Below are positions 42,697 to 50,518 of a stretch of 64,000 nucleotides of DNA, piece after piece. The position numbers were made by a program, and so were the translations under genes. Origin of the DNA: Solibacillus sp. FSL W7-1464 (GTDB lineage Bacteria > Bacillota > Bacilli > Bacillales_A > Planococcaceae); contig NZ_JBBORC010000001.1 in NCBI RefSeq assembly GCF_038004425.1, positions 1,961,001 through 2,025,000 on the forward strand, in the 5' to 3' direction. Below the pieces are notes generated by a model. The model did no database searches. It was not told the origin of the DNA and saw nothing but the letters and a program-made list of their open reading frames with translations. Position 1 is the first letter of the stretch, and the number at the start of each line of letters is the position of its first letter.

Positions 42697-42821
42697 CGCT
42701 TACCTGTTAAGTAAGCGATGACTAGTGTTAGTTACTAAATTCCAATTCGATTTTTTGAAAAGATAATGGCGCTGCAATCTCCTTACTCCATTTATTATAG
42801 CCCAATCCTTCTTATATTCAA
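42697..42821 (-). promoter_or_regulatory. cls promoter and leader hairpin
   Basis: On the minus strand TTGAAT (42816-42821), a 16-base spacer and a perfect TATAAT (42794-42799) form a promoter. A leader of about 265 bases precedes cls and contains the stem CGCTTAC / GTAAGCG (42697-42717), followed by TTATTTTCATTTTC. This could act as an attenuator, or end a short separate RNA. No convincing reading frame lies in the leader. This covers the gap 42521-42885. Confidence 0.45.
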
Positions 42822-42845
42822 TGACTGTTCAAACTAACAGACCGC

Positions 42846-42881
42846 ACAAAAAACAGATGCACAAAGTCTGTGCACCTGCTT
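42846..42881 (-). terminator. Terminator of rsgA
   Basis: The stem CAGATGCACAA / TTGTGCATCTG-like (imperfect, 42854-42879) is followed on the minus strand by TTTTTTG. Confidence 0.75.
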
Positions 42882-42885
42882 GTAT

Positions 42886-43947
42886 TTATCTCGCTTTCTT
42901 TATGCTTTTTGATATTTGCTTCCATTTACGTTTTTCGGCAAGCTGGGCATCTGTATTCGCTTTTTTCTCGATATAGGCAAGTTCGCGCTGCAGTTTAAAG
43001 AAGCTCGTCAACCTTCCAGCATCAAGCGCTCCTTCTTCAACTGCCTGCAAAACAGCACAACCGGGTTCATTTTTATGCTTACAATCGCGGAACCTGCAGT
43101 TTTCTGAAAGCTGTTCAATATCGGAAAAACTTGTATTTAGACTGTCTCCCTGATCCCAAAGCTGCAACTCCCGCATTCCAGGAGTGTCGATCAGGCAAGC
43201 ACCGGATGGTAAAACAACAAGTTCCCGGTGTGTCGTCGTATGACGGCCTTTTGCATCATCTTCACGGATTGTGGATACTTTCATTTGTTCTGTGTTTAGC
43301 AAAGCGTTCGTAAGTGTTGACTTCCCTGCACCGGAAGAACCGAGTAATGCCGCAGTTTTCCCTTCAGTTAACAGGGCATGTAATGAAGCCATTCCTTCAC
43401 CAGTCTGCGCACTCACCGTCATCATATCCACACCAAAAGCAACCGATTCAATTTCTTTTAAAAACGGCGTGACATCCTCACATAAATCCGCTTTCGTTAA
43501 TACAATAACCGGTGTTGCCCCTGAATCCCATGCAGCTACTAAATACCGTTCTAAGCGGCGGATATTAAAATCATCATTTAAACTCATGACAAGAAAAATG
43601 AGATCTACATTTGTCGCCACGATTTGTTCATCGACTTCAAGACCTGCCATTTTTCTTGTGAATTTGGATTTTCGATCAAATAAATGATGAATAATGGCAC
43701 GTTCTTCTCCCGGCATTTGTTCGATGATTACAAAATCACCGACAGCCGGGTAATCTTTTCTTGATAAGGCATGGTAAGCAAAGTTTCCTGACACCGTTGC
43801 CAAATACTCCCCCTGTTCTGTCAGGACACGGTAGGAATGTTTATGTTCGAGGATGACGCGGCCCACAAGCTTTGTCGTCATATCAATTGATAATGTTTGT
43901 AGTTGTGTATCAAAAAATGTTGTAAAACCTAATTGTTGTAAATTCAA
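42886..43947 (-). CDS. rsgA: Ribosome small subunit-dependent GTPase A (long form)
   Basis: RsgA assists late maturation of the 30S subunit. The 353-residue protein has an N-terminal OB-fold and a circularly permuted GTPase order: G4 (LTKAD), then G1 (GSSGAGKST), then G3 (DTPGMREL). A C-terminal zinc module with CRFRDCKHKNEPGC follows. It is longer than the ~290-residue YloQ form because of about 30 extra N-terminal residues, and resembles the second RsgA copy found in some bacilli. Translation begins at TTG (43947), 8 bases after GGAGG. A promoter, a small reading frame and a terminator lie upstream. Confidence 0.95.
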   Translation of the reverse strand: MNLQQLGFTTFFDTQLQTLSIDMTTKLVGRVILEHKHSYRVLTEQGEYLATVSGNFAYHALSRKDYPAVGDFVIIEQMPGEERAIIHHLFDRKSKFTRKMAGLEVDEQIVATNVDLIFLVMSLNDDFNIRRLERYLVAAWDSGATPVIVLTKADLCEDVTPFLKEIESVAFGVDMMTVSAQTGEGMASLHALLTEGKTAALLGSSGAGKSTLTNALLNTEQMKVSTIREDDAKGRHTTTHRELVVLPSGACLIDTPGMRELQLWDQGDSLNTSFSDIEQLSENCRFRDCKHKNEPGCAVLQAVEEGALDAGRLTSFFKLQRELAYIEKKANTDAQLAEKRKWKQISKSIKKAR

Positions 43948-43995
43948 TGGAATTGCCTCCTAATGGCGTATGATAGTTTATTTGTTTTTCAGGCA

Positions 43996-44041
43996 AACAA
44001 AAAAAACCTTATGACCAGCAATTTTGCCCGTCATAAGGTTT
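43996..44041 (-). terminator. Terminator in front of rsgA (possible attenuator)
   Basis: The stem AACCTTATGAC / GTCATAAGGTT (44006-44040) is followed on the minus strand by TTTTTTTTG. It stands between a 24-codon reading frame and rsgA, downstream of a strong promoter, so it either ends a small transcript or attenuates rsgA. Confidence 0.85.
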
Positions 44042-44075
44042 CATACGCACAGTAAAGAAGCGTGACTCTTCTGTA

Positions 44076-44150
44076 TTAGAAGGCACTATTGTGGCGAATG
44101 TCATATGACAAGCATAATTGCATTGATTCAATCTCATGTAATTTAGTCAT
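44076..44150 (-). CDS. 24-residue leader peptide candidate upstream of rsgA
   Basis: An ATG at 44150 follows GGTGAT at 4-5 bases and opens 24 codons (MTKLHEIESMQLCLSYDIRHNSAF) ending in TAA. It is about 30 bases downstream of a good promoter and about 35 bases upstream of a strong terminator that precedes rsgA. The order of promoter, short frame, terminator and gene is that of ribosome-mediated attenuators. No obvious codon run points to one amino acid, so translation status in general, or an antibiotic, would be a more natural signal. Confidence 0.5.
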   Translation of the reverse strand: MTKLHEIESMQLCLSYDIRHNSAF

Positions 44151-44183
44151 ATTCATCACCATCTTTCTCCATTAGTTATTCCA

Positions 44184-44213
44184 ACTATAACAATAGATAG
44201 AATGTTTTGTCAA
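44184..44213 (-). promoter_or_regulatory. Sigma-A promoter for the leader peptide and rsgA
   Basis: Perfect TTGACA (44208-44213), an 18-base spacer and TATAGT (44184-44189) on the minus strand. It diverges from the marR-paiAB operon. Confidence 0.75.
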
Positions 44214-44256
44214 TACAGTTCCCCAAGTTTATTTAATACAAGAATGCATTTATTTT

Positions 44257-44274
44257 TTGTTGCATTTGCAACAA
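44257..44274. promoter_or_regulatory. Palindromic operator candidate of the marR-paiAB operon
   Basis: TTGTTGC-ATTT-GCAACAA is a perfect inverted repeat of the size and TTGCA-rich type bound by MarR dimers. It is about 80 bases upstream of the marR gene, and a further TTGCA half-site lies at 44299. Autoregulation by the adjacent MarR protein is the simplest reading. It could also affect the divergent rsgA promoter. Confidence 0.55.
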
Positions 44275-44337
44275 TAATCTTTTACGCTAAATGTGTAGTT
44301 GCATTTTATATTACACACTTAAAAGGAGCTGAAAGAG

Positions 44338-44787
44338 ATCACTCTATTACGTGAAATCGGGATGATAGCCCGTGCACTTGATTCGATTAGCAATATAGAA
44401 TTTAAAGAATTTGATTTAACAAAAGGGCAATATTTGTATGTCGTTCGTATTTGTGAACAACCCGGAATTATTCAGGAAAAACTGGCAGATTTAATTAAAG
44501 TAGACCGTACAACAGCGGCCCGTGCAATAGCAAAGCTTGAAAAAAATAACTTTATCGAAAAACGGGATGATCAGGTTAATAAAAAAATAAAAAAACTGTA
44601 TCCAACAAACAAAGCTTTAGCAATTTACCCTTCTATACTGAATGAACATAAACATTCTGAGAATACAGCCATGTCGGGATTTTCTGAAGAGGAAAAAGCC
44701 CAACTTGCTACTGCATTAAACAAAATGCGAAAAAACATTGAAAAAGACTGGGAAAATGTAAAGCGAGGAAAAAAACGCAATTATTAA
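44338..44787 (+). CDS. MarR-family transcriptional regulator
   Basis: A winged-helix MarR regulator of about 149 residues. The DNA-binding part is clear (IIQEKLADLIKVDRTTAARAIAKLEKNNFIEKRDD with the wing), and the helical ends form the dimer interface. The start is unusual. The only in-frame ATG (44362) has no ribosome binding site. A strong AAGGAG (44323-44328) is followed 9 bases later by ATC at 44338, and the eight codons from there (ITLLREIG) look like genuine family N-terminus. The coordinates given assume a non-standard ATC start. The conservative alternative is 44362. It heads marR-paiA-paiB. Confidence 0.85.
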   Translation: MTLLREIGMIARALDSISNIEFKEFDLTKGQYLYVVRICEQPGIIQEKLADLIKVDRTTAARAIAKLEKNNFIEKRDDQVNKKIKKLYPTNKALAIYPSILNEHKHSENTAMSGFSEEEKAQLATALNKMRKNIEKDWENVKRGKKRNY

Positions 44788-44799
44788 GGAGTAATTATA

Positions 44800-45315
44800 A
44801 TGAACATTCAACTAATACATTGTACTACCGAAAATTTAGACGCATTACAAACAATCAGCCGGGATACGTTTTACGAGACGTTTCATGAGCAAAATAGCGA
44901 AGAGAGTATGACAGCTTATTTGAATGATGCTTTTTCAGCAGAAAAACTGACAACCGAGCTTGAAAATAAACACTCACTATTTAAGTTACTGTATGTAAAT
45001 GATGAGCTGGCAGGTTATTTAAAAGTCAATGCAGATGAAGCACAGTCAGAACAGTCAGGGCAAGATACTCTTGAAGTAGAACGAATTTATATTTTAAGCC
45101 GTTTTCAGAAACTCGGTTTAGGGAAAGTATTGATGGATGAAGCGATTAAACTGGCCAATGAAAAGAATAAAAACAAAATTTGGCTCGGCGTATGGGAAAA
45201 AAATCTGAATGCCATTGCTTTCTATGAGAAAACTGGCTTTGAGAAGACAGGCTCTCATTCATTTTTCATGGGTGAAGAAGAACAAATTGATTTTATTATG
45301 ACAAAACATTTGTGA
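44800..45315 (+). CDS. paiA: PaiA-like spermidine/polyamine N-acetyltransferase
   Basis: A 171-residue GNAT acetyltransferase closely matching B. subtilis PaiA. The TFYETFHEQNSEESMTAYL N-terminal block, the VNADEAQSEQ stretch, the acetyl-CoA loop RFQKLGLGKVL and the WLGVWEKNLNAIAFYEKTGF segment are all present. PaiA acetylates polyamines, and with PaiB was described as a negative factor in sporulation and degradative-enzyme control. It lies 12 bases after marR and 9 bases before paiB, so it is operonic. Confidence 0.95.
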   Translation: MNIQLIHCTTENLDALQTISRDTFYETFHEQNSEESMTAYLNDAFSAEKLTTELENKHSLFKLLYVNDELAGYLKVNADEAQSEQSGQDTLEVERIYILSRFQKLGLGKVLMDEAIKLANEKNKNKIWLGVWEKNLNAIAFYEKTGFEKTGSHSFFMGEEEQIDFIMTKHL

Positions 45316-45324
45316 GGGAAAACG

Positions 45325-45927
45325 ATGTATATTCCAAAGCAGTATCAATTAACAGATAACCAAAAAATTCGTCAACTCATTAATGAGTATAGTTTTGCGA
45401 CAGTAGTTTCCATTCATCAAGGGGTACCGACCGCCACTCATTTACCACTCTATTTAAGTGAAGACGGAAAGTTTCTATACGGGCATTTTGCACGTGCCAA
45501 CACACAATGGAAAGATATTCTCGATCAACAGGTGCTCGCCGTCTTTAATGGCCCTCATAGCTACATCTCTTCTTCCTGGTATGAAACAAAAGATTCAGTA
45601 CCAACTTGGAATTATGTAGCGGTCCATGTAAAGGGGCTTATCGAAATGATGGAAGATGAAGAAGAAATCCGTCTATCTCTTCACCATTTAATTGAAAAAT
45701 ATGAAACTCCAAATAGCACCTATGATGTAAATGCGGTTGACTCCAAATATATGACCGGCTTATTGAAAGGGATTGTGCCATTTAAAATACGGATTAGTTC
45801 CATTGATGCTGCAGCAAAATTAAGCCAAGGTCATTCGAAAGAACGCCAGGCACTCGTCATTGATGAATTATTAAAACGGGATGACGGATTTGATGAAGAA
45901 ATCGCAAAATTAATGCTGAAAAATTAA
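45325..45927 (+). CDS. paiB: PaiB-like FMN-binding protein / transcriptional regulator
   Basis: A 200-residue protein of the PaiB (FMN-bind_2) family: MYIPKQYQLTDNQKIRQLINEYSFATVVS at the N-terminus, ATHLPLYL, GHFARANTQW, the VPTWNYVAVHVKG block and the C-terminal KLSQGHSKERQ segment. The split-barrel fold binds flavin, and regulatory function was assigned genetically in B. subtilis. It is third in the marR-paiA-paiB operon. Confidence 0.95.
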   Translation: MYIPKQYQLTDNQKIRQLINEYSFATVVSIHQGVPTATHLPLYLSEDGKFLYGHFARANTQWKDILDQQVLAVFNGPHSYISSSWYETKDSVPTWNYVAVHVKGLIEMMEDEEEIRLSLHHLIEKYETPNSTYDVNAVDSKYMTGLLKGIVPFKIRISSIDAAAKLSQGHSKERQALVIDELLKRDDGFDEEIAKLMLKN

Positions 45928-46060
45928 CGCCTTGTAAAAAGTTTGAATTATTGAAATAGTCTTATATATTAATTGACACTCTTCTCCTAATATGGTAAAT
46001 TTATCTCGAATTCAAGGTAAAGATTTTCTTGAGTTTCATTATAGTTGGGAGGAATTTATC

Positions 46061-46588
46061 ATGGCAAAATGGCAAATCGATCAGGCACACTCAACAATTG
46101 GTTTTGAAGTCAAGCATATGATGGTGTCGAAAGTTAAAGGTCAGTTCACAAATTATTCAGCGGATGTAGAAGTTGATAATTTAGAAGATTTAACATCGGC
46201 ACAAATTGAAATTACTATCGATACGACGAGTATTACTACAAACAATGAAGATCGTGACAACCACTTAAAATCAGCGGAATTCTTTGATATTGAGCAATTT
46301 CCCGACATTAAATTCAACTCAACAAATGTCACAAAAGATGGTGACGATTATAAAGTTTCAGGCGATTTGACGATTAAAGATGTCACAAAACCGGTCGTAT
46401 TTGATGTGGAATATGGCGGCAAAGGAACAAACCCATGGGGTGTGGAAGTTTACGGTTTTGAAGCGGAAACGAAAATTGACCGTGAAGAATTTGGCCTGAC
46501 ATGGAATGCTGCACTTGAAACAGGCGGCGTTTTAGTAGGCAAAGATATTAAAATTAAAGTAGAACTTGAATTAAACCCAGCACAATAA
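46061..46588 (+). CDS. YceI family lipid-binding-type protein
   Basis: A 175-residue beta-barrel protein of the YceI family, without a signal peptide. The family blocks are WQIDQAHSTIGFEVKHMMVSKVKGQF, the DNHLKSAEFFDIEQFP motif, GDLTIKDVTKPV, and FGLTWNAALETGGVLVGKDI at the end. YceI proteins bind polyisoprenoid lipids in a hydrophobic pocket. GGGAGG lies 8 bases before the ATG at 46061. The open frame extends upstream to 45992 but lacks coding character. A strong terminator follows. Confidence 0.95.
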   Translation: MAKWQIDQAHSTIGFEVKHMMVSKVKGQFTNYSADVEVDNLEDLTSAQIEITIDTTSITTNNEDRDNHLKSAEFFDIEQFPDIKFNSTNVTKDGDDYKVSGDLTIKDVTKPVVFDVEYGGKGTNPWGVEVYGFEAETKIDREEFGLTWNAALETGGVLVGKDIKIKVELELNPAQ

Positions 46589-46598
46589 TCATGAATGA

Positions 46599-46635
46599 AC
46601 AGCCGTAGCTATTTTCGAAACGGCTGTTTTTTTTT
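46599..46635 (+). terminator. Terminator of the yceI-family gene
   Basis: The stem AACAGCCGT / ACGGCTGTT is followed by TTTTTTTT. Confidence 0.9.
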
Positions 46636-46759
46636 GGAAACTTTCCGTTTTTTAGAACGTCAAATGACAAAACATAATTTTCCAGTTGAATGTGAGGTAC
46701 TGTTTTGCGGAGTTAAACGAAGAATCATTCGGCTTTAAAATTAATACGAGGTGAAGTTA

Positions 46760-47431
46760 ATGCAAACAGCAATTATTTTTGATATGGATGGCACTTTATT
46801 TCAAACCAATCTTATTTTAGAACCGGCGCTTGAGTGTACATTTGAGTATTTACGTCATAAGAATCTTTGGTCAGGTGCTGCCCCTATCGAGAAATACCGG
46901 GAAATAATGGGCGTTCCTCTTGATGTCGTTTGGAAGACGCTGTGTCCGGATCACTCGGATAAGATTCGTAAAAAGAGCAACGATTATTTTCAGGCGGCAC
47001 TTATTGAGGAAATCCGACAAGGAAACGGCGCACTTTATGAAAACGTATTGCCGACACTTCAATCGTTGAGTGATTCTTATCCATTATATATTGCCAGTAA
47101 TGGCGAATCGGCTTATTTACAAGCAATTATGTCTACTTATCATTTAGACCGTTGGATAAAGGGGTGCTATAGTATTGATATCATTCCATCGAAAAATAAA
47201 GCCCAACTTGTTGAACGAATAATGAAGGAACAGAATATAGTCAGCGGTTTTGTCGTTGGTGACCGCGCATCCGATATTAACGCGGCGATTGACAACAATT
47301 TAATAGCCATTGCAGTTAACTTTGATTTTGCCCAGCAAGAAGAAATAAAAAAAGCCCATCATATCGTTGAACAATTCCCGCAGCTGATCGATATTATAAA
47401 AACCTACCGAATACAAATACAGGAGGTTTAA
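46760..47431 (+). CDS. HAD-family hydrolase
   Basis: A 223-residue haloacid-dehalogenase-like phosphatase. Motif I is IIFDMDGTLF with the nucleophilic aspartate at the usual place, motif II is IASNGE, and motif III/IV is FVVGDRASDINAAIDNNL. A helical cap lies between motifs I and II. Its substrate is unknown. The ATG at 46760 has GAGGTGAAG just upstream. A GTG at 46751 overlaps that ribosome binding site. The next gene starts one base after its stop, so the two are coupled. Confidence 0.93.
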   Translation: MQTAIIFDMDGTLFQTNLILEPALECTFEYLRHKNLWSGAAPIEKYREIMGVPLDVVWKTLCPDHSDKIRKKSNDYFQAALIEEIRQGNGALYENVLPTLQSLSDSYPLYIASNGESAYLQAIMSTYHLDRWIKGCYSIDIIPSKNKAQLVERIMKEQNIVSGFVVGDRASDINAAIDNNLIAIAVNFDFAQQEEIKKAHHIVEQFPQLIDIIKTYRIQIQEV

Positions 47432-47432
47432 C

Positions 47433-47696
47433 ATGACAATCTCGACCAAAAACTCGGATTTGCTTAAATTAAGCAGTATATTTGCAGTCTTTGGGCTACT
47501 AGTAATTGTTTTTAACGGATAGATTGCCAATACACTCGGTTCAATTAGGATTCGGTCTCTCGGTGGTATATCAGATACGAATGAATACATATTTATAAAG
47601 GCAAGTTACGCCAACGCATCACATGTTGCTGGCGGGATATTGTTGAGCATCGGATTATCAGCAATGCTGTTCAGCTGGTATCAGCTTAGAAGTTAA
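47433..47696 (+). pseudogene. Two-helix membrane protein gene interrupted by an in-frame TAG
   Basis: A perfect AGGAGG sits 6 bases before the ATG. The frame runs 29 codons (MTISTKNSDLL..., hydrophobic SSIFAVFGLLVIVFNG), meets TAG at 47520-47522, and then continues in the same frame for 57 codons with sensible protein sequence. That part includes a second hydrophobic helix (HVAGGILLSIGLSAMLFSWYQL) and ends in TAA just before a terminator. A single nonsense change in an 87-codon gene is the simplest explanation. It is coupled to the HAD hydrolase gene. Confidence 0.7.
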
Positions 47697-47707
47697 TAAT
47701 TTTTACA

Positions 47708-47745
47708 AAACAAAAGCATCGACTATGGAATCGATGCTTTTGTTT
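47708..47745. terminator. Bidirectional terminator between the membrane-protein gene and the repeat-protein gene
   Basis: The perfect stem CAAAAGCATCGA / TCGATGCTTTTG has T-rich flanks on both strands. Confidence 0.9.
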
Positions 47746-47763
47746 CATATATTGAGATGAAAA

Positions 47764-48450
47764 TTATTTGTTTTTACTTTTATATGTTTCATGAACAGAA
47801 GTTTCCTGAACCGGTTCATCAGGAATTCGGTTGTACGATTCTTTTTCAGTTTCAACTTTTGTTTCTCGCTTTAGCTGATTGCCTTCGACATGACTGCGTT
47901 CATCATAATTTTCCATCTCTTCATCATTTCGCTCATCCGGTAATCGATTATATGACTCTTTTACAGTCCCAACAGATTTGTCTGTATGACTGTCCCCTTC
48001 CACATGACTTCTCTCATTGTAATTTTTCATCACTTCATCATTGCGTTCGTCCGGTAAACGGTTATATGATTCCTTCACCGTCTCAACAGTTTTATCTCTT
48101 TTTAAGCTATCTTCTACATGGCTGCGTTCATTATAATCTTTCATTTTTGTTTCATCACGCTCATCCGGTAAGCGGTTATACGATTCTTTATTCGTTTCTA
48201 GGCTTTTTTTTTCCTCATTTTCTTCGATCTGACTGAGTTCATTATAATTTTCGATTTTCTTATCATCACGCTCATTCGGTAAACGGTTAAACGATTCTTT
48301 ATTCGTTTTAAGCAATAAATCATCTTTCATAGATTCATTTTGCACATTTACGTGATTCGTTTCATCAAACTTTTCTACTTTCTCGTCTTTACGTTCATCA
48401 GGTAAGCGGTTATATGATTTTTTATTTGTTTCAGATTCTTTGTTTCCCAT
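47764..48450 (-). CDS. Highly charged protein of six YNRLPDER repeats
   Basis: A 228-residue protein with no signal peptide, membrane helix or hydrophobic core. Six copies of a 37-41-residue unit are visible, each centred on KESYNRLPDER (YNRLPDER-like at 13-20, 54-61, 91-98, 129-136, 167-174 and 206-212). The last full units continue with a conserved NYNERSHVE tail. Composition is dominated by Glu, Asp, Lys, Asn, Arg and Ser, which predicts an intrinsically disordered, hydrophilin-like protein. Stress or spore association would fit but is not shown. AGGAGG precedes the ATG. I do not recognise a named family. Confidence 0.85.
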   Translation of the reverse strand: MGNKESETNKKSYNRLPDERKDEKVEKFDETNHVNVQNESMKDDLLLKTNKESFNRLPNERDDKKIENYNELSQIEENEEKKSLETNKESYNRLPDERDETKMKDYNERSHVEDSLKRDKTVETVKESYNRLPDERNDEVMKNYNERSHVEGDSHTDKSVGTVKESYNRLPDERNDEEMENYDERSHVEGNQLKRETKVETEKESYNRIPDEPVQETSVHETYKSKNK

Positions 48451-48750
48451 TTTTCCATTCCTCCTACTATATCCATGTAGCTGACAATGTATGATGCGTG
48501 ATAGTCATCTCTTCCCGTAAACAACTACATAAAAACATGTTGTGTAATTGGACCAGTAGTCAATCAGTATCGATAGAAATGTTGCTGATTATTCTGCAAA
48601 CCGCCCTGTTTTCTAATAGTATAATCTTAGAAAATTCACCATGGAGTTCTCGTTTTACTTAATTAATTCTGTTTTCCGAAGATGCTATTGATAGATGCTA
48701 TTCGATGATTTATAGTTATTGTATTTTAATGGAATTGAGGTAGGCGAAAC
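48451..48750. other. Divergent promoter region between the repeat-protein gene and the DUF3147-like gene
   Basis: About 300 bases with no gene. The minus strand shows GTTTTT-14-GGGAAG about 50 bases upstream of the repeat-protein ribosome binding site, a poor but possible sigma-B-like promoter. No other structure stands out. Confidence 0.3.
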
Positions 48751-49089
48751 GTGTTTTATGTGATTCAGTTTATTCTTGGTGGTACAGTGATGCTGCTGGC
48801 TTCTTGGTTAAGCAAGTCGAATTTGCACTTTTTATCCGGTATTATTACATTGCTACCGATATTAACGTTGCTTAATATGCGGATGCAAGTGAAAAATATG
48901 ACGGAAGAAACTTTTCATATTGTGCAGCAAAATGCCATTTTCGGGGCTGTCGGTATGTTATTATTTACTGTACTTGTTTTTTATTTTTCAGGTATGTGGA
49001 AGCCTGGATATGCCATTTTAGGAGCTCTTTCCATCTATATCATTTTCATGGTTGCCGGCAGACCTTTGCTTACTTTAATTCATTCTTAA
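48751..49089 (+). CDS. Four-helix membrane protein, DUF3147/GlpM-like
   Basis: A 112-residue protein consisting almost entirely of four membrane helices (about 3-19, 26-43, 64-82 and 87-107) with short polar loops. The pattern GGTVMLLASWLSKSN and the GxxG helix pairing resemble the DUF3147/GlpM type, but the assignment is tentative. The start is GTG at 48751, with GAGGTAGG about 8 bases upstream. Confidence 0.75.
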   Translation: MFYVIQFILGGTVMLLASWLSKSNLHFLSGIITLLPILTLLNMRMQVKNMTEETFHIVQQNAIFGAVGMLLFTVLVFYFSGMWKPGYAILGALSIYIIFMVAGRPLLTLIHS

Positions 49090-49116
49090 TTCATATTTTT
49101 ATGTAATTCAAAAAAT

Positions 49117-49162
49117 AAAACGCATGGTCCGGGTACTTTCGTAACCAGCTCCATGCGTTTTT
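49117..49162. terminator. Bidirectional terminator before the TraB-family gene
   Basis: The stem AAACGCATGG / CCATGCGTTT with a long loop is followed by TTTTT on the plus strand. The minus-strand side has TTTTATTTTTTG. Confidence 0.85.
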
Positions 49163-49165
49163 AAT

Positions 49166-50518
49166 TTATTGATAAAACGGTTTTACTTCATAACCGCTTT
49201 CCTTTAAATGATAGCGAATATTTTTATCAACTAAAAAGTGACCCGCGCCGACAACGACAAAGAATGTCCCTTTCTGTTCTTCCAATACATCGACAAGCTT
49301 TGCGGCCATTTCTGCGTCGCGTTTACCAAACAGCATCTGATTGAACTCGGATGTATCCCCTTCCATTTCGTTTAAGCTTTCCGCAAACTTTTCCGCATCC
49401 CCTTTCACCCAATTCGTGAACCAGTCTGCCATTAACTGAACATCTTCTTCGGACTGTTCTGTAGGCTCCAAAATACCGTCCAGTGCGGCTACCAATGATT
49501 CTTCCTGGGATTCTGGTGATAGAGATTCAAACATATCGACTTGCGCATTGATTCCTTCCAGCTCATAAATAGGTTTTTGCTGTAAGTAGGCACTTAATAA
49601 AAACTGCATATCCACTCCATGCATCGCCATTTCCTCTGCAGTTAAACCAAATGCCCCATCCATCATCATCGTCGAGAAATTATTGGAAAGCAGCCACGGC
49701 TTTTGCATTTCCAGCTCTTCCAAAGGCATTTCAAGCTGTGCTGCGACCTTTTGCAGTTTCGCATACGTTTCTTCACTTACTACATCCTTAACTGTACGAC
49801 CATCATTAAACATCGCTTTTTCAATATAGTACTCCATCCCGGTAGGATCCAATAAGTTCGCTTCAACGAAAAGGCCGTCCGACTCATCAAAGGCTTTCGT
49901 CAATTTTTTATGCATCGGGTACAGATCCGGTGTTCCTACATGAATAGAGCCGAGCAAATATACTTTTGTATCTTCATCTTCCACTACCCACGCTACACCT
50001 TTTGCCCCGGCACTTGCCTGCTCAAATGTATCCTGGATTAGGCGCACTGCAAAAATTACCGCATGTTGAGCAGTAGCTTTTTTATCAAGCATCAAGCCTT
50101 GTTCCGAGCCTTGTAAAACTTTATGTTTTTGCATATATGTTACAGCATCATCTGCTGTATCTAATTTGTATTGTCCGACAATATTATAAAGACTGCTAAT
50201 AATATCGCCGCGAGTTCCATCACCTTTTACAGCAACGGGCTTAAAATCTTCGTTTTTATCCAAATTTAAACTTGCAATTTTTTGTGCAGTCTTTTCAATC
50301 AATGAATCTAAACGTTCCGATGTAATTGGGGAACGGAATCCATCATAGTACCATTCAATCGGAAAAATTCCGTATTTTTCGCCTTCATTTAAAGTTCCGA
50401 TTGCCCAGCTGCTTATATCCGGTGTTACCTCATCAGCTTTAACGGCAGGCATAATCGATGTAAGCATCAATGTAGTACCCAATGTTGTAGCTAAAACGGT
50501 TTTAGTCATCTTTTTCAT
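49166..50518 (-). CDS. Secreted TraB/GumN-family protein
   Basis: A 450-residue exported protein. A signal peptide (cleavage near VKA, about residue 28) is followed by an N-terminal region of about 130 residues with S-layer-homology-like features (WAIGTLNEGEKYGIFP), and then a TraB/GumN (ChaN-like) domain. This starts with the YLLGSIHVGTPDLYP motif and ends with the VVVGAGHFLVDK block, the two GxxH signatures of the family. Members are proposed metal-dependent proteases or haem-binding proteins. The activity here is untested. A GGAGG site precedes the ATG. Confidence 0.88.
   Translation of the reverse strand: MKKMTKTVLATTLGTTLMLTSIMPAVKADEVTPDISSWAIGTLNEGEKYGIFPIEWYYDGFRSPITSERLDSLIEKTAQKIASLNLDKNEDFKPVAVKGDGTRGDIISSLYNIVGQYKLDTADDAVTYMQKHKVLQGSEQGLMLDKKATAQHAVIFAVRLIQDTFEQASAGAKGVAWVVEDEDTKVYLLGSIHVGTPDLYPMHKKLTKAFDESDGLFVEANLLDPTGMEYYIEKAMFNDGRTVKDVVSEETYAKLQKVAAQLEMPLEELEMQKPWLLSNNFSTMMMDGAFGLTAEEMAMHGVDMQFLLSAYLQQKPIYELEGINAQVDMFESLSPESQEESLVAALDGILEPTEQSEEDVQLMADWFTNWVKGDAEKFAESLNEMEGDTSEFNQMLFGKRDAEMAAKLVDVLEEQKGTFFVVVGAGHFLVDKNIRYHLKESGYEVKPFYQ

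Noticed and set aside
47764-48450. Regularly spaced DNA repeats of about 114 bases, considered as a possible CRISPR-like array
   Set aside because: The periodicity is that of an open, ribosome-bound coding frame with amino-acid conservation. There are no short constant repeats with unique spacers and no cas genes.
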